Source: Acrocarpospora phusangensis
GTDB lineage: Bacteria; Actinomycetota; Actinomycetes; Streptosporangiales; Streptosporangiaceae
DNA: 64,000 nt
Reading direction: 5' to 3'
NCBI RefSeq assembly: GCF_016862995.1
Contig: NZ_BOOA01000034.1
Location: forward strand, 28,370-92,369
Of the stretch, positions 11,420 through 18,137 are shown piece by piece. The position numbers and the translations under genes are program-made. Every line of letters begins with the position of its first letter. The first letter of the stretch is position 1. The notes below the pieces were generated by a model. The model did not search any database. It worked only from the letters and a program-made list of their open reading frames with translations, and was not told the origin of the DNA.

Positions 11420-12670
11420 ATGGTCAAGGCCATGACGGTTCAGGTGAATTGGGCAGGAAATCTCACTTATCGGGCCACGGCGGTCCACCGGCCGGGCTCG
11501 GTCGAGGAACTCCGGGAACTGGTGGCGCGCAGCCCGCGCATCCGGGCGCTCGGGACCCGGCACTCCTTCAACGAGCTGGGCGACTCCCCCGCTGAACTGG
11601 TGGAGTTGGGCGGCCTGCCGCCGGTCATCGAGGTGGACTCCGCCGCGGCGACGGCGCGGATCGGCGGCGGCCTGCGGTACGCGGACGTGGGCCGGCACCT
11701 GGACGAGCGCGGGTTCGCGCTGCGCAACCTGGGGTCGCTGCCGCACATCTCGGTGGCCGGCGCGTGCGCGACCGGGACCCACGGGTCGGGCGTGGGGAAC
11801 GCGAACCTGTCCGCGTCGGTCGCGGCCGTGGAGCTGATCACGGCCGAGGGGGACCTCGTCACGCTGAAGCGCGGCGACGACGGGTTCGACGGGGCCGTGG
11901 TGGGACTGGGGGCGCTCGGCGTCGTGGTCTCCCAGACCCTGGACCTGGTGCCCTCGTTCCAGGTGCGCCAGCGGGTGTACGAAGGCCTCCCCCTCGAATC
12001 CCTTTTCCCGAAATTTCAGGAAATCGTGTCTGGTGCGTACAGCGTGAGCCTGTTCACGGACTGGCGGGGGCCGGCGATCAACCAGGTGTGGGTGAAGCGG
12101 CGCGACGGCGAGCCCGCGGTGGAGATCCCGGCGGAGCCCGCGGACGGGCCGCGCCATCCCGTGCCCGGAATGGCGCCGGACAGCTGCACAGAGCAGGGCG
12201 ACGTGCCCGGCCCCTGGTACGAACGGCTGCCGCATTTCCGGCCGGACCGGATTCCGAGCGCCGGTGACGAACTGCAGTCGGAGTACATGATCGACGCCTC
12301 GGACGCGGTGGCGGCGCTGGCCGCGCTGGCCGCGATCCGGGAGCACATCGCCCCGGTTCTGCTGATCTGCGAGATCCGCACCATCGCCGCGGACCGGCTC
12401 TGGCTCAGCCCCTGCCACGAGCGGGACTCGGTGGCCCTGCACTTCACCTGGATCTCCGACACCCCGGCCGTGCTGCCGGCGGTGGCCAAGATCGAGGAGG
12501 CGCTGGCCCCGTTCGCGCCCCGCCCGCACTGGGCCAAGATCTTCCTCACCCCGCCGGACGACCTGCGCCCCCGCTACACCCGCCTCCCCGATTTCCTGGC
12601 GCTGGCGCGCGACCTGGACCCCTCCGGAAAATTCCGCAACCCGTTCACGGAGAAATACCTGTTCGCCTAG
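11420..12670 (+). CDS. aldO: Alditol oxidase (FAD-dependent, AldO family)
   Basis: A 416-aa flavoprotein of the VAO family that oxidises the terminal carbinol of alditols such as xylitol or sorbitol, using O2 and releasing H2O2. The N-terminal FAD domain has RALGTRHSFNEL, with His48 as the expected covalent FAD attachment site, and LPHISVAGACATGTHGSG. The C-terminal substrate domain has SVSLFTDWR, CEIRTIAAD and RPHWAK, all as remembered in Streptomyces coelicolor AldO, whose length (418 aa) is nearly identical. The start at 11420 is preferred because GGGAAGG (11405-11411) lies 8 nt upstream; ATG at 11432 is an alternative. It looks monocistronic. No signal peptide. Confidence 0.9.
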   Translation: MVKAMTVQVNWAGNLTYRATAVHRPGSVEELRELVARSPRIRALGTRHSFNELGDSPAELVELGGLPPVIEVDSAAATARIGGGLRYADVGRHLDERGFALRNLGSLPHISVAGACATGTHGSGVGNANLSASVAAVELITAEGDLVTLKRGDDGFDGAVVGLGALGVVVSQTLDLVPSFQVRQRVYEGLPLESLFPKFQEIVSGAYSVSLFTDWRGPAINQVWVKRRDGEPAVEIPAEPADGPRHPVPGMAPDSCTEQGDVPGPWYERLPHFRPDRIPSAGDELQSEYMIDASDAVAALAALAAIREHIAPVLLICEIRTIAADRLWLSPCHERDSVALHFTWISDTPAVLPAVAKIEEALAPFAPRPHWAKIFLTPPDDLRPRYTRLPDFLALARDLDPSGKFRNPFTEKYLFA

Positions 12671-12687
12671 TCCGCGACGTCGTTTTA

Positions 12688-12702
12688 CGCGGAATTTCCG
12701 CG
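12688..12702. promoter_or_regulatory. 15-bp palindrome downstream of aldO
   Basis: CGCGGAA-T-TTCCGCG is a perfect inverted repeat about 80 bp upstream of the FG-GAP gene start. It could be an operator or part of the aldO transcript end; no T-run follows. Confidence 0.4.
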
Positions 12703-12739
12703 CACATTTCCGCAGATCAGGCGGAATACGGCCTGTTTC

Positions 12740-12768
12740 CCTTGTCGGGCTTTCACCCCCCGACAAGG
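12740..12768 (+). promoter_or_regulatory. Hairpin overlapping the Shine-Dalgarno of the FG-GAP gene
   Basis: CCTTGTCGGG (12740-12749) pairs perfectly with CCCGACAAGG (12759-12768) around a 9-nt loop. The right arm includes the first bases of the Shine-Dalgarno AAGGAGG (12765-12771), 8 nt before the ATG at 12780, so folding would mask part of the ribosome site. Confidence 0.6.
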
Positions 12769-12779
12769 AGGAACGATCC

Positions 12780-14444
12780 ATGTCCCACATGTCCCACCGT
12801 CGTCATCTCGTCCGGGCGGCGGTCGCCGTCGCCCTGGCCCTCGGCGGCGCCGCCGCGCTCGCCCCGCCCGCCCTGGCGGACGCCCACAGCGTCACGCTCC
12901 ACGCCGACTTCGACAGCGACGGGTTCGCGGACGCCGCCATCGGCGTCCCCGCCGAGAACATTGGAGCGATCCAAGACGCCGGCCTCGTCCACGTCCTGTA
13001 CGGCGGCCCCGGCGGGCTCGGCAGCGGCGGCAGCCAGACCTTCCAGCAGAACAGCCCCGGCATCGACCCCGGCATCATGGACGACCCCGGACCGGAGACG
13101 GGAGACCGGTTCGGGGCGGCCCTCGCGGTCGGCGACGTGGACGGCAACAGCATCGAGGACCTGATCATCGGTGTCCCCGGGGAGGACCGCGGCCTGACCC
13201 AGGACTCCGGCGCGATCCACGTGCTGTTCGGGCACGTCTCCACCGGCCTGTCCGGCGTCGGCAGCATCACCCTCGACCAGGAACTGGCCAGCGCCGTCTC
13301 CAGCGGCGACAACGAGCCGGGCGACCAGTGGGGAGCCGCCCTGGCCGTGGGCCGGGTGGACAACGACTTCGAGGCCGAACTGTTTGTGGGCGCTCCCGGG
13401 GAGGACACCACCGTGGCCGACGGCGGCCAGGTCTGGGCGCTCCAGTTCGACTTCGGCGACTTCACCTTCGACACCTTCCAGACCGCCCAGCTCGACCAGG
13501 ACGCCACCGGCGTGGAGGGCGTCCAGTCGCCCGGCGACCGCTTCGGCGCGGCCCTGGCCGTCGGCGACTTCGGCACCGACGCCTTCGACGACCTCGCGGT
13601 GGGCGTGCCCGGCGACGAGGTCGACGCGGTCGACAACGCCGGCTCGGTCAACGTCCTGTACGGCTCCGCCACCGGCCTGTCCACCGCCAACGACCAGCTC
13701 TGGAACCAGGCGGCCCCGCTGCCCGGCGGTCCCGAGGCCGGCGACGCGTTCGGCACCGCGCTGGCCGTCGGCGACTTCAACGAGAACGCCGCCAACGTGA
13801 GCGGCCAGTTCCCCGACGACCTGGCCGTGGGCAGCCCCGGCGAGGACGCCGGCGAAGGCGTCGTCTTCGTGATCTACCGCTCGGGCAACTCCCTGGTCAC
13901 CACCGGCGCCCAGCTCTGGTCCCAGGACACCGCGGGCATCTCCGAGGCCGGCAACCCGGGCGACGCCTTCGGCCGCGCCCTGACCGCCGGCGACTTCAAC
14001 GGCGACGACCAGGACGACCTGGCCGTCGGCGTCCCGGGCGAGGACTCCGAGACCCTCGGCCGCGCCAACGTCGGCGGCGTCAACGTCATCTACGGCGACC
14101 GGGGCGCCGCCCTCGGCGCCGACCACCAGCAGTTCCTGTTCGGCGAGAACCTCACCTTCGGCGACCCCGCCGAGACCGACGACGCCCTCGGCACCGCTCT
14201 CACCAACGGCGACTACAACGACAACGGCGAATCCGACCTGCTCATCACCATCCCCGGCGAGGAGGTCCCGGGCAGCGGCGCGACCAGCCCCGGCGCCCTC
14301 AACCTGGTCTTCGGCAAGGACGCCTTCGGCATCCTCGGCTTCGGCGGCCTCGACCCCGACGACGGGCAGTTCCTCCACCAGGACTCCCCCGGCATAGGCG
14401 ACAGCACCGAGGCCCTGGACGGCTTCGGCGAATCGGCCCGCTGA
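12780..14444 (+). CDS. Secreted FG-GAP (integrin alpha-type beta-propeller) repeat protein
   Basis: A 554-aa exported protein. Residues 1-35 are a classical signal peptide (basic start, Ala/Leu-rich core, ALADA cleavage site). The rest is about seven FG-GAP repeats, each with a calcium-binding DxDxDGxxD-like loop, a DLAVGVPGE-type strand and a G-D-xFG-A-LAVGDF unit, for example DFNGDDQDDLAVGVPGED. Such repeats fold as a beta-propeller like the integrin alpha head and usually mediate extracellular binding; no enzyme motif is seen. The start is fixed by AAGGAGG 8 nt upstream. The 5' UTR hairpin at 12740-12768 suggests translational control. It ends just before a TetR relic and a terminator. Confidence 0.88.
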   Translation: MSHMSHRRHLVRAAVAVALALGGAAALAPPALADAHSVTLHADFDSDGFADAAIGVPAENIGAIQDAGLVHVLYGGPGGLGSGGSQTFQQNSPGIDPGIMDDPGPETGDRFGAALAVGDVDGNSIEDLIIGVPGEDRGLTQDSGAIHVLFGHVSTGLSGVGSITLDQELASAVSSGDNEPGDQWGAALAVGRVDNDFEAELFVGAPGEDTTVADGGQVWALQFDFGDFTFDTFQTAQLDQDATGVEGVQSPGDRFGAALAVGDFGTDAFDDLAVGVPGDEVDAVDNAGSVNVLYGSATGLSTANDQLWNQAAPLPGGPEAGDAFGTALAVGDFNENAANVSGQFPDDLAVGSPGEDAGEGVVFVIYRSGNSLVTTGAQLWSQDTAGISEAGNPGDAFGRALTAGDFNGDDQDDLAVGVPGEDSETLGRANVGGVNVIYGDRGAALGADHQQFLFGENLTFGDPAETDDALGTALTNGDYNDNGESDLLITIPGEEVPGSGATSPGALNLVFGKDAFGILGFGGLDPDDGQFLHQDSPGIGDSTEALDGFGESAR

Positions 14445-14458
14445 CCCGCCAGGACCCG

Positions 14459-14620
14459 CTAGGAATCGCTCAGACCGGCCAGCACACGGTGGAGCCCCCA
14501 CCGGAACTGGCCGGTCGAGTCGTACGCGGCGATGGCGGCGACCTCCCGGTGCTCCGCCGGCCGTTCGCGGTGTCGCGCCGGCCACGCCACCGACCACGCC
14601 ACCGCCGAGACGGTCCGCAC
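14459..14620 (-). pseudogene. C-terminal relic of a TetR-family regulator
   Basis: Read on the minus strand, 53 codons and a stop are open and encode a helix with the pattern EVAAIAAYDSTGQFRWGL followed by HRVLAGLSDS, which resembles the last helix of TetR_C_1-type regulators (typically ...FEFGLDRLLDGL). No HTH domain is present, and the glnII stop at 14675 leaves no room for one. I interpret it as the surviving 3' end of a regulator gene after a deletion. A chance open frame is possible in DNA this GC-rich. Confidence 0.5.
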
Positions 14621-14628
14621 AACGCGAG

Positions 14629-14662
14629 AACGGCTCCCACCCGAGCGGGTGAGAGCCGTTTC
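14629..14662. terminator. Bidirectional hairpin between FG-GAP gene/relic and glnII
   Basis: AACGGCTCcCACCCG pairs with CGGGTGaGAGCCGTT (one mismatch, 2-nt loop). TTTCTT follows on the plus strand. It lies 12 bp past the glnII stop. Confidence 0.75.
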
Positions 14663-14674
14663 TTCGTCCGTGGA

Positions 14675-15694
14675 TCAGACCTGGCCGGCCTTCTCCAGGG
14701 CCTCGCAGCAGGTGTTGGTGATCAGGCGGGTCACCACGTACGGGTCGACGTTGGCGTTCGGGCGGCGGTCCTCGATGTAGCCCTTCTTGTCGAGTTCGAC
14801 CTGCCACGGGATGCGCACCGACGCGCCGCGGTTGGAGACGCCGTAGCTGTAGACGTTGTAGGGGGCGGTCTCGTGCAGGCCGGTGAGGCGCTGCTCGATG
14901 CCGAAGCCGTACCCGGCGATGTGCTCCTCGACCTTGCCCTCGGCGCCGAGCGCCTCGCAGGCGGTGATGATCGCGTCGTAGCCCTCGCGCATGGCGCGGG
15001 TGGAGAAGTTGGTGTGCGCGCCCGCGCCGTTCCAGTCACCCTTGGCCGGCTTGGCGTCGAGGGTGGCGGAGACGCCGAAGTCCTCGGCGATGCGGTAGAG
15101 CAGGTAGCGCGCCATCCACATGTGGTCGGAGACCTCCAGCGGGCCGCCGGGGCCGATCTGGAACTCCCACTGGCCGGGCATGACCTCGGCGTTGATGCCG
15201 GAGATCTTCAGGCCGGCCTCGATGCAGGCGTCGAGGTGCGCCTCGACGATGTCCCGGCCGACCACCTCGTCGGCGCCGATGCCGCAGTAGTACGGACCCT
15301 GCGGCCCGGGGAACCCGCCGACCGGGAACCCGTACGGGCGGCCGTCCTTGAAGAAGGTGTACTCCTGCTCGATGCCGAACCAGGACTCCTGGGCGGCGAA
15401 CTTCTCGTCGACCGGCGTGAGCAGGGCGCGGGTGTTGGTGCGGTGCGGGGTGCCGTCGGCGTTGTAGACCTCGCAGAGCACGAGCACGTTGTCGCCGCCG
15501 CGGATCGGGTCCGCGCAGGAGAAGACGGGCTTGAGCACGCAGTCGGAGGCGTGGCCCTCGGCCTGGTTGGTGCTGGATCCGTCGAAGCCCCAGATAGGCA
15601 GGTCGGCGCCGTCGGCCAGCACCTTCGTCTTGGACCTGAGCTTCGGCGTCGGCTCGGTGCCGTCGATCCAGATGTACTCAGCCTTGTAAGCCAC
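14675..15694 (-). CDS. glnII: Glutamine synthetase type II (eukaryotic-like)
   Basis: A 339-aa cytoplasmic enzyme making glutamine from glutamate, ammonia and ATP. The sequence shows WGFDGSSTNQAEG near the N terminus, the beta-Grasp signature of GSII, then ESWFGIEQEY (metal/glutamate site), GDWNGAGAHTNFST (ATP/ammonia site) and RGASVRIPW. Length fits GSII (about 340) rather than the 470-aa GSI, and there is no adenylylation tail. The GTG at 15694 is chosen because GGAAGGG lies 6 nt upstream and VAYKAEYIWIDG is the expected N terminus. A candidate four-half-site GlnR box lies about 65-105 bp upstream, consistent with nitrogen control of glnII in Streptomyces. Confidence 0.95.
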   Translation of the reverse strand: MAYKAEYIWIDGTEPTPKLRSKTKVLADGADLPIWGFDGSSTNQAEGHASDCVLKPVFSCADPIRGGDNVLVLCEVYNADGTPHRTNTRALLTPVDEKFAAQESWFGIEQEYTFFKDGRPYGFPVGGFPGPQGPYYCGIGADEVVGRDIVEAHLDACIEAGLKISGINAEVMPGQWEFQIGPGGPLEVSDHMWMARYLLYRIAEDFGVSATLDAKPAKGDWNGAGAHTNFSTRAMREGYDAIITACEALGAEGKVEEHIAGYGFGIEQRLTGLHETAPYNVYSYGVSNRGASVRIPWQVELDKKGYIEDRRPNANVDPYVVTRLITNTCCEALEKAGQV

Positions 15695-15759
15695 GTCGTT
15701 CCCTTCCTCAGTCGCGAGCCAGGGCATAAGCTCGCCACGCCCGACTCTGCCAACCCCCC

Positions 15760-15797
15760 GTTTCGCAACCATTGCCCGTTTGTGAACACGGTGTGAC
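15760..15797 (-). promoter_or_regulatory. Candidate GlnR box upstream of glnII
   Basis: On the minus strand four 5-mers are separated by exactly 6 nt each: GTCAC, TTCAC, GCAAT, GAAAC. The Streptomyces GlnR consensus is gTnAC-n6-GaAAC repeated; the first and last half-sites match perfectly and the middle two are weak. Spacing and position favour a real site. Confidence 0.5.
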
Positions 15798-15820
15798 AAA
15801 GCTCGAAGTGAGTGGCCGGT

Positions 15821-15835
15821 GTGACGTGCGTCACC
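15821..15835. promoter_or_regulatory. Crp-like palindrome between glnII and the MetE-like gene
   Basis: GTGACGTGCGTCACC fits the Streptomyces Crp pattern GTG-N6-GNCAC. It is about 130 bp from the glnII start and 155 bp from the divergent start. Confidence 0.4.
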
Positions 15836-15933
15836 ACAAACCCATGAATCGACCGGAATGTCGCGATCATTGTCAGTTTTGATCGCCAGAGGGCCGGGAT
15901 AGGCGCTAGCGTCGGCCTATCGGGGCCCGAAAA

Positions 15934-15964
15934 GCGAACGTCCATTCGTACTGCGAACGTACGA
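15934..15964. promoter_or_regulatory. Direct and inverted repeats upstream of the MetE-like gene
   Basis: GCGAACGT occurs twice (15934 and 15953), and TCGTAC (15946-15951) pairs with GTACGA (15959-15964) around 7 nt. It lies 26-56 bp before the ATG, a good operator position; the regulator is unknown. Confidence 0.4.
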
Positions 15965-15989
15965 TGCGTCTGTAGGAGCTGATCCAGCG

Positions 15990-17108
15990 ATGCGCAGTGA
16001 ACCTCCCTTCCGTGCGGACCACGTCGGCAGCCTGCTGCGGCCGGCCGAACTGCTCCGCGCGCGCGACGACTTCCGCCAGGGCACGATCCCGGCCGAGCGG
16101 CTGCGGGAGATCGAGGACGCGGCCATCCGGGAGGTGGTGCGGGCCCAGCAGGAGGCGGGACTGCGGTCGGCGACCGACGGGGAGTTCCGGCGGGCGTCCT
16201 GGCACATGGACTTCATCTACAAGCTCGGCGGCGTGACCCAGGCCACCGACGAGCACATCACGGTCCGGTTCCGCAACGACGAGGAGGAACTGGAGTTCGC
16301 GCCGCCGGCGATGCGCGTGGCGGAGCCGATCCGGCTGACCGAGACCATCTTCGAGGACGACTTCACCTTCCTGCGGGACACGGTCGCGCCCGGGATCACG
16401 GCCAAGCTGACCATCCCGTCGCCGAACATGGTGCACTACCGCGGCGGGCCGGCCTCCATCGGCCACGGCGTCTACCCGGATCTGGAGGACTTCTGGACCG
16501 ACCTGGCCGCCGCGTACAACGAGGAAGTGCTCCGCCTGGCCGAGCTGGGCTGCCGCTACCTCCAGTTCGACGACACCAGCCTGGCCTACCTGAACGACCC
16601 GGCCCAGCGGGCCGAGGTCGCGGCGCGCGGCGACGACGCCGACCACCTGCACCTGCGCTACATCAAGCAGATCAACGCGGCGCTGGCCAACCGGCCGGAG
16701 GGCCTGCGGGTCACCACCCACATGTGCCGGGGCAACTTCCGCTCCTCCTGGGCGGCCGAGGGCGGCTACGACTTCGTCGCGGAGGCCCTGTTCGGCGAGC
16801 TGGCCGTGGACGGCTTCTTCCTGGAGTTCGACGACGAGCGCTCCGGCGGGTTCGAGCCGCTCCGCTTCGTGCCCAAGGACAAGCACGTGGTGCTCGGCCT
16901 GGTCACCACCAAGCGCGGCGAGCTGGAGTCCAAGGACGACCTGAAGCGCCGCATCGAGGAGGCGTCCAAGTTCATCGACCTGGACCAGCTGTGCCTGTCG
17001 CCGCAGTGCGGCTTCTCCTCCACGGTGGAGGGCAACACGCTGACCCACGAGGAGCAGTTCGCCAAGATCCGCCTGATCGTGGAGACCGCCCAGGAGGTCT
17101 GGGGTTAA
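15990..17108 (+). CDS. MetE C-terminal-like methyltransferase (YxjG/YxjH-type methionine synthase family)
   Basis: A 372-aa TIM-barrel protein matching only the catalytic C-terminal half of cobalamin-independent methionine synthase. It starts with FRADHVGSLLRP and contains DGEFRRASWH and SPNMVHYRGG. The zinc ligands His244, Cys246 (HMCRGN) and Cys340 (SPQCGF) are present, so it should bind a thiol such as homocysteine. The N-terminal folate-anchoring half of MetE is missing, as in YxjG/YxjH; the methyl donor may be a one-glutamate folate or a small metabolite. AGGAG lies 11 nt before the ATG. Its 3' end forms the left arm of a strong terminator. Confidence 0.85.
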   Translation: MRSEPPFRADHVGSLLRPAELLRARDDFRQGTIPAERLREIEDAAIREVVRAQQEAGLRSATDGEFRRASWHMDFIYKLGGVTQATDEHITVRFRNDEEELEFAPPAMRVAEPIRLTETIFEDDFTFLRDTVAPGITAKLTIPSPNMVHYRGGPASIGHGVYPDLEDFWTDLAAAYNEEVLRLAELGCRYLQFDDTSLAYLNDPAQRAEVAARGDDADHLHLRYIKQINAALANRPEGLRVTTHMCRGNFRSSWAAEGGYDFVAEALFGELAVDGFFLEFDDERSGGFEPLRFVPKDKHVVLGLVTTKRGELESKDDLKRRIEEASKFIDLDQLCLSPQCGFSSTVEGNTLTHEEQFAKIRLIVETAQEVWG

Positions 17109-17127
17109 CCGGCCAGACCTCCTGGGC
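17088..17127. terminator. Terminator built on the 3' end of the MetE-like gene
   Basis: A perfect 15-bp stem: GCCCAGGAGGTCTGG (17088-17102) with CCAGACCTCCTGGGC (17113-17127), 10-nt loop holding the TAA stop. It also lies just past the stop of the convergent VOC gene. Confidence 0.85.
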
Positions 17128-17141
17128 TTCCGCCCTGTCGC

Positions 17142-17918
17142 CTACTGCGGCGCCTCCGCGCTGGTGATGACCGCGAACCTGGCCCCGTGCGGGTCGGTGC
17201 AGACGGCGAAACGGCCGACGCCCTCCACCGCCATGGCGGGCAGCACGACGGCGCCGCCGGAGGCGTCGACCCGCACCAGGGTCGCGTCGCAGTCGGAGAC
17301 CTCGAAGTAGGGCAGCCAGTGGGCCGTGTCGCCCTGCTCCAGCGGCATGATCCCGGCGATGTCGGGCTGCTTCCCTTCGGCGGTGGAGACCAGCACGTAG
17401 GTCAGGCCGCCGCCGAAGGGCACCTCCTTGATGCTCCAGTCGAAGAGCGCGGTGTAGAAGTCGCGGACGGCGCTGGGGTCGGGCACGTAGAGCTCGGTCC
17501 AGCCGAGCGAGCCCGGCTCGGTGACGAGGTCGAGGCCGCGGGTCCCGCCGGGCTGCCAGACGGCGAACTCGGCGCCGCCCGGGTCGGTGAAGGCGGCCAT
17601 GCGCCCGGCGTCGAAGACGTCGCCGGGCTCGACCCGGACCGTTCCACCGTGCTCGCGGACCCGCCGGGCCGCCTCGTCGGCGTCGGGGGCGTGGAAGTAC
17701 AGCGTCCAGGCGGGCCTGGCTCCGGGGTCCATCAGCGGGCCGAGCGCGGCGACGGTCTTGCCCGCCTGCTGGAGGAAGCCGTAGCCGCCCGCGTCGGGGC
17801 CCGCGGAGTGGAAGACCCAGCCGAAGACCGCGCCGTAGAAGCCGGCGCTGGCCTCGGGGTCGGGGGAACCCAGGTCGATCCAGTTCGGCGCGCCCGGGTG
17901 GAAATCGGTGGTCAGCAT
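17142..17918 (-). CDS. VOC (glyoxalase/bleomycin-resistance fold) family protein, two tandem domains
   Basis: A 258-aa soluble protein with two vicinal-oxygen-chelate domains, about 8-125 and 138-255. Each starts with a PNWIDLGSPD or LGWTELYVPD strand and an AxxFYxAxFxW helix and ends with DPGGAEFAVWQ or DPHGARFAVIT. Such tandem-VOC proteins are common in actinomycetes and mostly of unknown substrate; related ones include hydroxylases and resistance proteins. The start at 17918 is supported by AAGGAGC 5 nt upstream; a longer N terminus (GTG/ATG farther up) has no better ribosome site. Convergent with the MetE-like gene, sharing its terminator. Confidence 0.85.
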   Translation of the reverse strand: MLTTDFHPGAPNWIDLGSPDPEASAGFYGAVFGWVFHSAGPDAGGYGFLQQAGKTVAALGPLMDPGARPAWTLYFHAPDADEAARRVREHGGTVRVEPGDVFDAGRMAAFTDPGGAEFAVWQPGGTRGLDLVTEPGSLGWTELYVPDPSAVRDFYTALFDWSIKEVPFGGGLTYVLVSTAEGKQPDIAGIMPLEQGDTAHWLPYFEVSDCDATLVRVDASGGAVVLPAMAVEGVGRFAVCTDPHGARFAVITSAEAPQ

Positions 17919-18137
17919 GGAATGCTCCTTCGCATCCGTGTCGGGGCGGCCAACGATGCCATGCGGGACCGACATTTTCCGGCGTCCTCTGATGGCCGTG
18001 CGCCGAGTGACGAATGTGACCAGACTGCAAAGCCTATTTCTGGGTTCGTGTCCGGGTTAATAGCGCTACGCCCCTCCAGGCTAGTCGCCGCTGGGTAAAG
18101 TGCCCGTGTGACAGCGGCCAAATGATCAGGTGACGGC

